Below, in pieces: positions 28,445-37,706 of a stretch of DNA of 64,000 nt (its first letter is position 1; every line of letters starts with the position of its first letter). The translations under genes and the position numbers were made by a program. The notes beneath the pieces are model-generated. The model was not told the origin of the DNA, searched no databases, and worked only from the letters and a program-made list of their open reading frames with translations. Origin of the DNA: Peptoclostridium acidaminophilum DSM 3953 (lineage in GTDB: Bacteria > Bacillota > Clostridia > Peptostreptococcales > Peptostreptococcaceae); assembly GCF_000597865.1 (NCBI RefSeq), contig NZ_CP007452.1:1743183-1807182 (forward strand). The letters are read 5' to 3'.

Positions 28445-30361
28445 ATGATAGTATTATCTTGCAAAAATATAAGCAAAAGCTTCGGCATAGATGTTATACT
28501 CAAGGATATTTCTTTTTCAATTAATGACGGGGAACGCATAGGGCTTGTCGGCATAAACGGATCAGGCAAATCAACGCTTTTCAGGATACTCGCCGGCATT
28601 TATGAGCCAGACAGTGGAGAAATATTCGTATCCAAACAAAACAACATAGGGTATTTGGAGCAAACCGCCGAGTTCGAATCAGAAAGCACAGTATACGAGG
28701 AGACACTCAGCGTATTTTCAGACCTCATAGCGGAGGAAGCCTCGCTAAGGGAGCTTGAGCATGAGATATCAGCCGAGGGCAAAAACGGACACACACAAAA
28801 GCTCGACATGCTTATGAAGGACTACTCCTCGCGGCTCGATGAGTTCAACAAGAAAAATGGCTATAGCTACAAATCAGAGGTCAAGGGCATACTAAAGGGA
28901 CTTGGTTTTGACGAAAGCGAATTCGACAAGCCGGCCTCCATACTTTCGGGCGGCGAAAAGACGAGGGTTCTGCTGGCAAAGCTGCTGCTCAAGAAGCCCG
29001 AGATACTTCTTCTTGACGAGCCTACAAACCATCTGGACATAAACGCCGTCGAATGGCTGGAAACTTTCATTAAACAGTACTTTGGAACGGTTATAATAGT
29101 ATCTCACGACAGATATTTTCTCGATCAGACTGTCAGCAACGTTTTTGAGCTCTCCGGCACAAGCCTTAAAAAATACAGCGGCAACTATTCATACTATGTC
29201 AGCAAAAAAGCCCAGGAGGGCGAGCTTGAAATCAAGCAGTATGAAGAAGCCCAGTCTGAAATCAAACGCCAGAAGGAGATAGCCCAAAGGCTCAAGGGCT
29301 ACGGAAACGAAAAATTTGTCAAAAGGGCCAGAAGCCGTGAAAAGGTGATTGAAAAGCTCGAAGAGCCTGAAAAACCTCTCTTATACAGCAAGAAGGCGAA
29401 GATGCACTTTGAGGCTGCCGCCCAAAGCGGCAAGGACGTGCTTCATGCCAGGGGGCTGTCAATGGCTTATGAAAGCAATCTGCTGTTTGAAAATCTCAGC
29501 TTCGACATATACAGGGGCGAGCGCGTTGCCCTCATAGGGCCAAACGGCAAGGGCAAGTCCACGCTTTTCAAGATACTCTGCAGCAAGGAGAACGCTATTT
29601 CAGGCGAATTTTCCATGGGCACCAATGTAAGCCTTGGCTACTACGACCAGCAGCAGGAGAACATCGACAATGGCAAGTCGGTAATAGATGAGATATGGGA
29701 TTCAAATGAAGGGTTCACTCAGACACAGGTGCGAACATACCTTGGAGTATTCCTCTTCGAGGGCGACGATGTGTTCAAGCCCATATCCTCCCTAAGCGGC
29801 GGAGAAAAAGCCAGAGTATCGCTGCTCAAGCTGATGCTCTCGAAATCCAACTTCCTGCTTCTCGACGAGCCCACGAACCACCTTGACATTGACTCAAAAG
29901 AGGTACTCGAGGACGCCCTTTTAGGATATGACGGGACTATATTTGTAATATCCCACGATCGGTATTTTCTAAACAAGATAGCCGACAGGATAATAGTGCT
30001 CGAAGATGGCGGCTACAGCGAGTACCTTGGAAACTACGACTACTACCACGAAAAAAAGCGTATGCTCGAGGAGATGAGTGCAATAGAAGAGTCTCCCGAA
30101 AAGACGAAAACTCAGCTGCGGGACGAGAAAAAAAAGCAGAAAGAAAAACAGGTAGAGACAAAGCGGCTTGAAAAAGAGCGCGCGGCTCTTGAAGAGGAGA
30201 TAATGGACATAGAGGAAAGTATAGGCGAGCTGGATGTGTTGATGTGCAGCGAGGAGGTCTACTCTAACCCAGAAAAATCAAGGGAAATAAATCTAAGCAA
30301 GTCAAATCTCGAAAACCGGCTCGCATCCCTTTACGAGCGCTGGGAGGAGCTTTCCGAATAA
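28445..30361 (+). CDS. ABC-F family ATPase (ribosome-associated, Uup/EttA-like)
   Basis: A soluble protein of about 638 aa with two ABC cassettes and no membrane segment. Walker A motifs are GINGSGKST and GPNGKGKST; signatures LSGGEKTR and LSGGEKAR; Walker B is LLLLDEPTNHLD in both. An arm/linker between them and a C-terminal charged coiled coil (from about ETKRLEKERAALEEE) follow the ABC-F plan. Members act on the ribosome in translation rescue or antibiotic protection. The start is ATG 28445 after GGGGAG. It is the only long plus-strand gene in the first 40 kb. Confidence 0.94.
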   Translation: MIVLSCKNISKSFGIDVILKDISFSINDGERIGLVGINGSGKSTLFRILAGIYEPDSGEIFVSKQNNIGYLEQTAEFESESTVYEETLSVFSDLIAEEASLRELEHEISAEGKNGHTQKLDMLMKDYSSRLDEFNKKNGYSYKSEVKGILKGLGFDESEFDKPASILSGGEKTRVLLAKLLLKKPEILLLDEPTNHLDINAVEWLETFIKQYFGTVIIVSHDRYFLDQTVSNVFELSGTSLKKYSGNYSYYVSKKAQEGELEIKQYEEAQSEIKRQKEIAQRLKGYGNEKFVKRARSREKVIEKLEEPEKPLLYSKKAKMHFEAAAQSGKDVLHARGLSMAYESNLLFENLSFDIYRGERVALIGPNGKGKSTLFKILCSKENAISGEFSMGTNVSLGYYDQQQENIDNGKSVIDEIWDSNEGFTQTQVRTYLGVFLFEGDDVFKPISSLSGGEKARVSLLKLMLSKSNFLLLDEPTNHLDIDSKEVLEDALLGYDGTIFVISHDRYFLNKIADRIIVLEDGGYSEYLGNYDYYHEKKRMLEEMSAIEESPEKTKTQLRDEKKKQKEKQVETKRLEKERAALEEEIMDIEESIGELDVLMCSEEVYSNPEKSREINLSKSNLENRLASLYERWEELSE

Positions 30362-30388
30362 AAAAAACAGGCATAGCCTGTTTTTTTT
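30361..30388. terminator. Bidirectional terminator between the ABC-F gene and tsaD
   Basis: AAAAAACAGGC-ATA-GCCTGTTTTTT-type inverted repeat with T-runs on both strands. It overlaps the tsaD stop. Confidence 0.92.
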
Positions 30389-31409
30389 ATTCCCGCTCTC
30401 CTATTCGAAGTCCCGGAACCGCATTCAGATCAAGTGATGATACCTTTCCCCCGATGTAGTCGTAATATGCCGCGCAGCCTATCATGGCCGCGTTGTCAGT
30501 ACAAAGCTCTATAGGCGGATATTTTACATTTATGCCATGTACTTTGGCATCGCCCTCAAGCCTTTCCCTGAGTCTCGAGTTGGCTGCAACTCCGCCTGCT
30601 ATTGCAAGTGTCTTGTAGCCTTTTTCAAGGCACGCCCTTATGCTTCTTTCTGCGAGCACATCGACTATGGCCTCCTGGTATGAGGCTGACACGTCCTCTA
30701 TCGATATATCCTCTTTTTTCATTTTCTTGCTGTTGAGGTAGTTAAGCGCAGCCGACTTGAGGCCGCTGAAACTAAAGTCATAGCTGCCCTTTTCAAGATA
30801 AGCCCTTGGGAAATCTATCGCGTTCCTGTCGCCGAGCTTTGCGGCCCTGTCTATCTTGGAGCCTCCAGGGTAGCCGAGTCCTATTGCCCTTGCCAGCTTG
30901 TCGAAAGCCTCGCCCGCCGCATCGTCTCTTGTCATGCCAAGCACGTTGTAATCGCCGTAGCCTCTAACCTCAACCATATGCGTATGGCCTCCCGAAACCA
31001 CAAGGCACGCAAAAGGAGGCTCAAGCTCCTCGTGTGCTATGAAGTTTGCACATATGTGGCCTTCTATGTGGTTTACTCCAACTAGCGGTACTCCAAGCGC
31101 GAACGATATGGCCTTTGCAGTAGAAAGGCCCACAAGCAGCGCTCCCACAAGACCTGCTCCATATGTCACTCCGACAATGTCTATATCGCCGAAAGTTACT
31201 CCCGCCTCGTCGAGCGATTCCTGCACTACGCCCTGTATGTTTTCTATGTGCCTTCTTGATGCCACCTCCGGCACTACCCCTCCGAACTTTTTATGCTCGT
31301 CCATCTGGGTTGATATTATATTAGACATCACTTGCCTTCCGTCCCTTATAACAGCCACTGAAGTCTCATCGCAGCTGCTCTCTATGGCAAGCGTTATTAC
31401 ACTTTTCAT
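30387..31409 (-). CDS. tsaD: tRNA t6A37 threonylcarbamoyltransferase subunit TsaD
   Basis: Transfers threonylcarbamoyl to A37 of ANN-decoding tRNAs, working with TsaB and TsaE. The 340 aa have the ASKHA fold, the [11 protein letters not shown] opening, the metal-binding HxxxH (HIEGH, about 113-117) and [10 protein letters not shown]. It is the last gene of the complete tsaE-tsaB-rimI-tsaD operon. Confidence 0.97.
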   Translation of the reverse strand: MKSVITLAIESSCDETSVAVIRDGRQVMSNIISTQMDEHKKFGGVVPEVASRRHIENIQGVVQESLDEAGVTFGDIDIVGVTYGAGLVGALLVGLSTAKAISFALGVPLVGVNHIEGHICANFIAHEELEPPFACLVVSGGHTHMVEVRGYGDYNVLGMTRDDAAGEAFDKLARAIGLGYPGGSKIDRAAKLGDRNAIDFPRAYLEKGSYDFSFSGLKSAALNYLNSKKMKKEDISIEDVSASYQEAIVDVLAERSIRACLEKGYKTLAIAGGVAANSRLRERLEGDAKVHGINVKYPPIELCTDNAAMIGCAAYYDYIGGKVSSLDLNAVPGLRIGERE

Positions 31410-31415
31410 CTTTTT

Positions 31416-31862
31416 TTATAGCTCCTTCCACATTATAAGCGCATCCTCATTGCTGTCGGTGTAGTATCCGGGCCTGACTCCCGCAGACTTGAATCCAAGA
31501 GACTTGTAAAGGCCTATCGCCGTCTCGTTTGAAATTCTAACCTCAAGCGTCATAGCTTCTATTTTGCGTTTCAAGGATTCTTCTATCAGACCCTTCACAA
31601 TGGCTCTGCCCAGTCCCCTGTTTCTAAAATCCGGGTGTACCGCTATATTTGTTATATGCCCTTCCCCGGCTATGAACCATATACCCCCATAGCCAGCGAT
31701 TCCATCATCGCTCGATACTACGAGGTAAAACGCCAGTGAGTTTTCCATTTCCTTTTCAAAGGAGTCTCTGCTCCACGGTGTCTTGAAGCTTATATTTTCC
31801 ACTTCAAGCACGCCGTCTATGTCGTCTGCTGTCATTTCCCTTATTTCATATATGTTACTCAT
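31416..31862 (-). CDS. rimI: Ribosomal-protein-S18-alanine N-acetyltransferase
   Basis: A 148-aa GNAT protein acetylating the N-terminus of S18 in the family. The acetyl-CoA loop is VHPDFRNRGLGRAIVKGL (R-x-x-G-x-G/A) and VRISNETAIGLYKSLGF follows. It lies between tsaB and tsaD as is usual in Firmicutes, overlapping tsaB by 8 bp and ending 6 bp before tsaD. Confidence 0.95.
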   Translation of the reverse strand: MSNIYEIREMTADDIDGVLEVENISFKTPWSRDSFEKEMENSLAFYLVVSSDDGIAGYGGIWFIAGEGHITNIAVHPDFRNRGLGRAIVKGLIEESLKRKIEAMTLEVRISNETAIGLYKSLGFKSAGVRPGYYTDSNEDALIMWKEL

Positions 31863-32565
31863 TGCCGAGAGCCTTCTTCATTTTTTCCTCGTACTGCACC
31901 TCAGCCTGGGATTTCCTTATATAAACCGGCCTAAGCTCAAATCCATTGCTGATTTCGCCACAGCTATACTTTTTAGCCGCAAGCTCGCACACGCTTGACG
32001 CTCTTGCCATGCGCTGACTGCGCGGAGGGATTACAGCGTTGCTGAGCTTTGACAGCTCATCTCTGTAAAGCTCGGAAGCTTCCCCGAGCACCATCACTCG
32101 CTCGCCTAAGCCTTCAATCTGACTTAGCACTTCCTCAATGGTTTTAACTCCCATGCCCTCGAGCTCAACTACCTGGCCGTCACACCTATAGAGTGCAGAG
32201 TATACCTGGCCTCTTTGAGCATCCATCATGGGCATCACGTAGCTGTATGAGCTGACCGAGTTGAATGCGAGAACCTCAAGGCTATTTACGGCAACTATAG
32301 GCACGTTCAGCACATGAGACAGTGCCTTTGCTGTCGCTACTCCTATTCTTATACCGGTAAATGAGCCAGGGCCGTTGCATACTGCTATAAGGTCAATGTC
32401 GCTAGTTTTCATTTCACACGCTTTTAGCATTTCATCCAGCATAGGCATGAGATTTGTTGAATGGCTCTTTTTGTGGTTTAAAGTGTATTCGGCTATAAGC
32501 TTGCTCTCGTTCATCAGCGCTACAGTGGCCACCGCTGAAGACGTGTCTATGCCTATGATGTTCAT
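31855..32565 (-). CDS. tsaB: tRNA t6A37 synthesis protein TsaB
   Basis: A 236-aa inactive TsaD paralogue that dimerises with TsaD. It has the IIGIDTSSAVATVAL opening, the KSHSTNLMPMLDEML segment and CNGPGSFTGIRIGVATAKAL (about 66-85). Its start overlaps the tsaE stop by 4 bp (ATGA-type coupling). Confidence 0.96.
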   Translation of the reverse strand: MNIIGIDTSSAVATVALMNESKLIAEYTLNHKKSHSTNLMPMLDEMLKACEMKTSDIDLIAVCNGPGSFTGIRIGVATAKALSHVLNVPIVAVNSLEVLAFNSVSSYSYVMPMMDAQRGQVYSALYRCDGQVVELEGMGVKTIEEVLSQIEGLGERVMVLGEASELYRDELSKLSNAVIPPRSQRMARASSVCELAAKKYSCGEISNGFELRPVYIRKSQAEVQYEEKMKKALGNE

Positions 32566-33029
32566 TCCTTAAACAGCTCCTCGACTAATTTCTCATACTT
32601 TTCTCCCTCCGGCCTCATCAAGAGCTCCCTCTTGAAGGTTGAGCCTTCAGCATACTTTATTTCTATCCAAAGCTTCTCTATTCCCTGGAGCAGATCCTCT
32701 ATCATCTCGGCCCACTCTATTATGCATACGGCGTCCGAGCTTATATATTCATCAAAACCTATATCATACATCTCGTCCGAGGATGAAATTCTGTATACGT
32801 CAAAGTGATAAAGCTTCAGCCTTCCATTATACTCGTTGACTATTGTGAACGTTGGGCTTGTAATGTTCTCACTGACTCCCAGGCCCTTTGAAAATCCCTG
32901 CACAAATGTCGTCTTGCCGGCTCCAAGGTCCCCGGAAAGGCACACGATAGCAGGAAAATCTATGAGCGAGCCAAGCTTATAGCCTAGCTCCGTGGTTTCC
33001 CGTTCGTTTTTCATAAGGATTTTTTTCAT
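32562..33029 (-). CDS. tsaE: tRNA t6A37 synthesis ATPase TsaE
   Basis: A small P-loop ATPase that recycles the TsaBD complex. Walker A is GDLGAGKTTFVQG, and the switch/Walker B area reads SPTFTIVNEYNG and LYHFDVYRI. I use ATG 33029 (MKKILMKNERETTELG) with GAGGAG seven bases upstream. 155 aa. It is the first gene of the operon. Confidence 0.95.
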   Translation of the reverse strand: MKKILMKNERETTELGYKLGSLIDFPAIVCLSGDLGAGKTTFVQGFSKGLGVSENITSPTFTIVNEYNGRLKLYHFDVYRISSSDEMYDIGFDEYISSDAVCIIEWAEMIEDLLQGIEKLWIEIKYAEGSTFKRELLMRPEGEKYEKLVEELFKE

Positions 33030-33137
33030 AGCAATTCTCCTCAAGATGATTCTCTAAGTATTATTATATGACTTAAGTCTTATACTCTGCTGTAGTCCAT
33101 CTTTCATTATAGCAAAAAAACCTTATCCTAAACAAAT

Positions 33138-33164
33138 AAAAAAGTAGGCGTATGCCCACTTTTT
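33138..33164 (-). terminator. Terminator after ribU
   Basis: AAAGTGGGC and GCCTACTTT pair around ATAC and are followed by T-rich sequence, 67 bp past the ribU stop and before the tsa operon. Confidence 0.85.
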
Positions 33165-33230
33165 ATATATACACTCATCATATTCAAGCCTGAGTCTGAT
33201 TACAGCAGTTTCATATGCCTTTTTAAAGAC

Positions 33231-33839
33231 TTATCCCTTGAGAATATGTGACACCCTCTTGTACATCACAAGCGTCGCTGCAGAAAGCAATACGCCCTTT
33301 ATTATGTTGAAGGGCACTATTGAATAGTAAACAAATGTCTTAAGGTCTGTTATGGCGCTGTTAAACTGCGCTCCCATAGAAACCACGGCTTCTATTGGCA
33401 TGAATGTCGAGTAAAACGGCAGGAGTATAAAGTAGTTTGCAAGTCCGCCCACTATACCCATAACCATCGTTCCAGCTATACACCCAATCACTGCCATCCT
33501 TTTGCTTTTGGAGGAGTAGTATATTCCCGATGATACAAAAACAAAGGCTCCGCCCACAAGAAAGTTGGCAAATTCGCCTATACCGCCGGTCTGGCTCTTT
33601 ATTGCAAAGTGAAGCAGATTTTTTACAAGCTCAATCATAAGCCCCGCCACAGGACCGAGCGCAAAACCGCCTATAACAGCCGGCAAGTCCGATATGTCGA
33701 TTTTTAGAAATTCAGGAAAGAACATCACCGGAAATTCTATGAACATTATCAAAAAAGACATTACTCCCAGCATTGAGATTTTAACCAGGTTTGATGTTGT
33801 AAACAGCCTGCCTGGATTTAGTTTTACAGCTCTATCCAT
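33231..33839 (-). CDS. ribU: Riboflavin ECF transporter S component
   Basis: A 202-aa hydrophobic protein with about six membrane segments that binds riboflavin and works with the shared ECF module. The ISMLGVMSFLIMFIEFPVMFFPEFLKIDISDLPAVIGGFALGPVAGLMIELVKNLLH segment is the RibU signature. The start ATG 33839 (MDRAVKLNPG) follows GGAGG. The longer frame to 33914 runs through the terminator of the FMN riboswitch and is not translated. Control by FMN is expected. Confidence 0.95.
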   Translation of the reverse strand: MDRAVKLNPGRLFTTSNLVKISMLGVMSFLIMFIEFPVMFFPEFLKIDISDLPAVIGGFALGPVAGLMIELVKNLLHFAIKSQTGGIGEFANFLVGGAFVFVSSGIYYSSKSKRMAVIGCIAGTMVMGIVGGLANYFILLPFYSTFMPIEAVVSMGAQFNSAITDLKTFVYYSIVPFNIIKGVLLSAATLVMYKRVSHILKG

Positions 33840-33856
33840 TATAATCCCTCCGTAGT

Positions 33857-33893
33857 TTAAAATAAAAAGGAACCCGAATAATCTCCAGGTTCC
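33857..33893 (-). terminator. Expression-platform terminator of the FMN riboswitch
   Basis: GGAACC and GGTTCC pair around a 13-nt loop and are followed by TTTTTATTTT, between the aptamer and the ribU Shine-Dalgarno: transcription is stopped when FMN is bound. Confidence 0.88.
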
Positions 33894-33908
33894 TCTGCTC
33901 GCACAAAA

Positions 33909-34020
33909 ATACATACTTCTCCCATCCAGACTTTCACTGTCGGTACTGGAATCTAACCAGTTCAGCCCTTAGGCTCGCGGACTATACCGCCGGTCGGGAA
34001 TCTCACCCTGCCCTGAAGTT
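33909..34020 (-). promoter_or_regulatory. FMN riboswitch (RFN element)
   Basis: All conserved blocks of the RFN aptamer are readable on the minus strand in order: TTCAGGGCAGGGTGAGATTC, CCGACCGGCGGTATAGTCCG, CGAGCCT, CTGGTTAGATTCCAG, ACCGACAGTGAAAGTCTGG and ATGGGAGAAG. Confidence 0.98.
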
Positions 34021-34080
34021 AAAATATATTCACTTATATAATTATATTAATACGCCAGACATTTATTGTCAACAGCTATG

Positions 34081-35247
34081 TTATCCAGCTGAATTATATA
34101 CTATGCTACCGTCAACTATAGTCATACTTACGACACTTTTGACATCCAGCGGATACCCGTCCCATATGACTATGTCTGCATCCTTGCCTTCCTCTAGGCT
34201 GCCTATCCTGTCTCCGAGCCCCAATATCCTTGCCGGGTTTATTGTTATGGCTTCAAGAGCCTTTTGCTCGTCCATTCCAGCCTTTGTTGCAAGAGCTGCG
34301 CAAAGCGGCAGATACTGTATAGGTACGACCGGATGATCTGTAATGAGGGCGACCTGAACGCCTGCATTGCTAAGCACTGCAGCCGTCTTGAAGTCAAGAT
34401 TCTTAAGCTCTATCTTGGACCTTTCACAAAGTGACGGGCCAACAAGAGCCGGATAGCCTTCCTTGGCTATATGGTCGGCTATAAGATGGCCTTCAGTGCA
34501 GTGATCAAGCGTAAGCGGCAGGTCGAATTCCTTGGCTATTCTTATGGCCGTAAATATGTCGTCAGCCCTGTGCGCATGCGCCTTCAGAGGAGCCTTCTTC
34601 TCCAGCAGCGGAATGAGCGCATCCAGCTTAATGTCATATTCCGGCCTGTCTGCTTCCTCGTCTGAAACATAATCGAGCATGTCTTCGTGATAATTCACTG
34701 CTTTTTTTAGAGTCTCCCTTATTAGAGCAGCAATTGCCATGCGCGTTTGCGGCGCCCTGTCGTCCTTTCCGTAAACGCTCTTTGGATTCTCTCCAAACGC
34801 TATCTTGAAGCCCGCAGGATTCTTTATTATCATGTCATCTATCCTGTCTCCGAAGGCCTTGACTACTACGAACTGGCCGCCCATTACATTCGCACTTCCA
34901 GGACCCGTAGCAACTGTCGTAATGCCGCCCTCAAGCGCCTCCTTGAAATTCCTGTCCATAGGATTTATGCCGTCTATAGCTCTAAGATGCGGAGTTACAG
35001 GATCCGTCTCCTCGTTGCCGTCAGCACCTTCCACACCCATCCCGTCCTCCCAGAGGCCCATATGGGTGTGCGCATCTATGAAGCCTGGAAAAACATGTTT
35101 TCCTGAGGCATCCACAACCTGCATTTCGCTAGTAGCATCTATGTCATTTGCAATCATGACTATCTTTCCCGATTTTACAAGTATGTCGGCCGAGTCAAGC
35201 ACACCGCTAGTCATTGTGTGCACCTTGCCATTTTTTATAAGTAGCAT
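34081..35247 (-). CDS. Amidohydrolase (imidazolonepropionase/dihydroorotase-like superfamily)
   Basis: A 388-aa metal-dependent hydrolase of the TIM-barrel amidohydrolase superfamily. Metal-site motifs are GFIDAHTHMG (about 56-65), KAHAHRADD (about 222) and LDHCTEGH, with LITDHPVVPIQYLP as the catalytic Asp region. The C-terminus GSLEEGKDADIVIWDGYPLDV is the usual beta-sandwich. Homologues are annotated only as amidohydrolase family; the substrate is unknown. It is 24 bp downstream of tex, same strand. Confidence 0.88.
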   Translation of the reverse strand: MLLIKNGKVHTMTSGVLDSADILVKSGKIVMIANDIDATSEMQVVDASGKHVFPGFIDAHTHMGLWEDGMGVEGADGNEETDPVTPHLRAIDGINPMDRNFKEALEGGITTVATGPGSANVMGGQFVVVKAFGDRIDDMIIKNPAGFKIAFGENPKSVYGKDDRAPQTRMAIAALIRETLKKAVNYHEDMLDYVSDEEADRPEYDIKLDALIPLLEKKAPLKAHAHRADDIFTAIRIAKEFDLPLTLDHCTEGHLIADHIAKEGYPALVGPSLCERSKIELKNLDFKTAAVLSNAGVQVALITDHPVVPIQYLPLCAALATKAGMDEQKALEAITINPARILGLGDRIGSLEEGKDADIVIWDGYPLDVKSVVSMTIVDGSIVYNSAG

Positions 35248-35271
35248 ATTATTCTCCTTCCAATTTGACCT

Positions 35272-37395
35272 CTATATATCCTTCATGCTAAGGGAAACCT
35301 TCCCTTTTTCATGGTTGACATCTATAATCCTTACATTTATTATATCTCCCACACTTAGAACCTCCATAGGATGCTTTATGAACCGCTCGCATATCTGCGA
35401 TATGTGCACGAGTCCGTCATTTTTAACACCAATATCCACGAAAGCTCCAAAGTCCACGACGTTCCTTACAGTGCCCGAGAGCACCATTCCCACCTTCAAA
35501 TCCTCTATGCTTAGCACGTCGCTTCTTAGTATCGGCTTTGGCAGCTCATCTCTTGGATCTCTGCCCGGCTTCAGCAGCTCATCGACTATGTCGCCGAGCG
35601 TCAGCTCACCTATGCATGTTTGCTCGCAAAGCGCTTTGATATCAATTTTCGACTTGTCTATAGACACCTTTGTGGATCCGCTTATGTCTATGCCCAGTAT
35701 CTCGAGCAGCCTCATGGCAGCCTCGTATGACTCGGGGTGGACAGCCGTGTTGTCAAGGGGATTTACGCCGCCGTGTATCCTTAGGAATCCGGCGCACTGC
35801 TCGAAAGCCTTGTCACCAAGCCTTTTTACCTTCTTCAGCTCCTGCCTGCAATTGAATCTTCCATTATCGTCCCTGTATGCGACTATGTTTTTTGCTATGG
35901 ATTCCGATATCCCGGAAACATACTTAAGCAGCGATACTGTTGCCGTATTAAGGTCCACGCCCACAGAGTTGACGCAGTCCTCGACCACGCCTTTAAGGGC
36001 CTCATCCAGCCTTTTTTGGTTGAGATCGTGCTGGTACTGGCCAACGCCTATGCTCTTTGGGTCTATTTTGACAAGCTCGGCCATTGGGTCCTGAAGCCTT
36101 CTGCCTATCGATATGGCTCCTCTTATTGAAACGTCTATGTCCGGATACTCCTCATTTGCAAGCTTAGATGCGGAGTATACGGATGCACCGGCTTCGCTCA
36201 CTATTGTGTAGTGCACAGACCTTTTCAAATCCTTTATGGATTCTGCCACAAAGGCTTCGGTCTCGCGCGAGGCTGTGCCGTTGCCTATGGATATGATGTC
36301 TATTTTGTGTTTTTCTATGAGTCTGAGCATCTCCTGTTTTGACTTTTCAGTATCATTTTTAGGCGCATTTGGATATATGGTCGAGTATTCAAGCAACTTG
36401 CCTGTCTCATCAAGCACGCTGAGCTTGCAGCCCGTTCTGAAGCTCGGGTCTATTGCAAGCACGCTTACATCCTTGACCGGAGGAGCCATAATAAGCCCCT
36501 TTAGGTTCTTTCCAAAAAGAGCTATTGCATTCTCCTGAGCCCTTTCCGTAAGGCCGCTGCGCAGCTCCCTTTCTATGGATGGCTGTATGAGCCTTTTATA
36601 GGCATCCTCGATGGCCTCTTCTATATACGATGTACACTCGTTTGCAGACTTTATCTCCTTCGATTTGAGGTATTCGACTATCCTATCGTCGGGGAATACG
36701 AGCCTGACCCTGAGGAATTTCTCGCTCTCGCCCCTGTTTATGGCTAGTATCCTGTGGTCTGCCGCCTTTGATATGGGCTCACTAAATTCATAGTAGTTTG
36801 AGTAGACAGAGTCGCTGTCCTTGTCTGTTGCCTGAGAACTTAATACGGCAGTCCTAGTGCAAAGCTCCCTTATCCACTGCCTGTATGCGGCGTTGTCTGA
36901 TACGCCTTCGGCTATTATATCCTTCGCACCTGCTATTGCCGCCTCTGCCGTGTCCACTTCCTTTTCAGCGTCTACGAAACTCGCTGCAAACTCCAATATG
37001 CCGCTTCTTCCCTCTATTATGGCTTTTGAAAGTGGCTCGAGTCCTCTCTCCCTTGCCTTTTCAGCCCTGGTGCTCTTTTTCTGCTTGTAGGGCCTGTACA
37101 GGTCCTCAACCTTTTGCAGAATGTCAGCGCTGCTGATGGCCTTTTCAAGCTCTTTTGTAAGCTTGCCCTGCTCATCTATTATTCTTATTACTTCCTGCTT
37201 CCTGGATTCAAGGTTTCTAAGATAAGTAAGCCTCTCATGCAGCTGTCTTAATGTTTCATCGCTAAGGCCGCCTGTCATTTCCTTTCGGTACCTTGCTATG
37301 AATGGTATCGTGTTGCCCTCGTCTATAAGCTTTATGGCACTTTCAACCTGCCCTTTTTTTATGCCAAGCTCTTTTACAAGCATGCCTGTAATCAT
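35272..37395 (-). CDS. tex: Tex-family RNA-binding transcription accessory protein
   Basis: A 707-aa cytosolic nucleic-acid-binding protein. The N-terminal Tex helical region (NTIPFIARYRKEMTGGL), YqgF-like RNase-H fold (VLAIDPSFRTGCKLSVLDETG), helix-hairpin-helix (LLKYVSGISESIAKNIVAYRDDNG) and C-terminal S1 domain (GMVLSGTVRNVVDFGAFVDIGVKNDGLVHISQI) are all present. The exact role is unresolved in the family. Confidence 0.96.
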   Translation of the reverse strand: MITGMLVKELGIKKGQVESAIKLIDEGNTIPFIARYRKEMTGGLSDETLRQLHERLTYLRNLESRKQEVIRIIDEQGKLTKELEKAISSADILQKVEDLYRPYKQKKSTRAEKARERGLEPLSKAIIEGRSGILEFAASFVDAEKEVDTAEAAIAGAKDIIAEGVSDNAAYRQWIRELCTRTAVLSSQATDKDSDSVYSNYYEFSEPISKAADHRILAINRGESEKFLRVRLVFPDDRIVEYLKSKEIKSANECTSYIEEAIEDAYKRLIQPSIERELRSGLTERAQENAIALFGKNLKGLIMAPPVKDVSVLAIDPSFRTGCKLSVLDETGKLLEYSTIYPNAPKNDTEKSKQEMLRLIEKHKIDIISIGNGTASRETEAFVAESIKDLKRSVHYTIVSEAGASVYSASKLANEEYPDIDVSIRGAISIGRRLQDPMAELVKIDPKSIGVGQYQHDLNQKRLDEALKGVVEDCVNSVGVDLNTATVSLLKYVSGISESIAKNIVAYRDDNGRFNCRQELKKVKRLGDKAFEQCAGFLRIHGGVNPLDNTAVHPESYEAAMRLLEILGIDISGSTKVSIDKSKIDIKALCEQTCIGELTLGDIVDELLKPGRDPRDELPKPILRSDVLSIEDLKVGMVLSGTVRNVVDFGAFVDIGVKNDGLVHISQICERFIKHPMEVLSVGDIINVRIIDVNHEKGKVSLSMKDI

Positions 37396-37473
37396 AATGT
37401 TATCTCTCCCGTCTAAATTAATGCCATTAAGATTATATCACAAAGCAAAATATTGTTCAGAAAGAGTTTTGTT

Positions 37474-37629
37474 CTATTTTTCACTTTTTACGCGGATCTT
37501 TTCAAATGCCTCCACAAGCCCGTAAACCAGCTCGAACAGCATTTGGGAATCATCTTGACTTGACTCCTCTAAAACCACATTCTGCTGTTCATCCTTGTTT
37601 TTTAAATCCTCTTTTATGGTATCTTCCAT
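37474..37629 (-). CDS. Small acidic protein, unknown function (51 aa)
   Basis: An open frame with a GAGGGA site eight bases before ATG 37629, starting MEDTIKEDLKNKDEQQN and ending FEKIRVKSEK. The N-terminal half is acidic and Gln/Asn-rich; the C-terminal half (MLFELVYGLVEAFEKIR) could form an amphipathic helix. It lies 77 bp downstream of the DUF6240-like gene and 78 bp before tex. Size, site and position support a real gene, but I recognise no family. Confidence 0.5.
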   Translation of the reverse strand: MEDTIKEDLKNKDEQQNVVLEESSQDDSQMLFELVYGLVEAFEKIRVKSEK

Positions 37630-37706
37630 GCTCAATCCCTCTTTTGGCGCATAAACAGCCCTGCTTTTTATTTCCCACTAATCAGGTATCGGCTGCCATG
37701 CGTTTA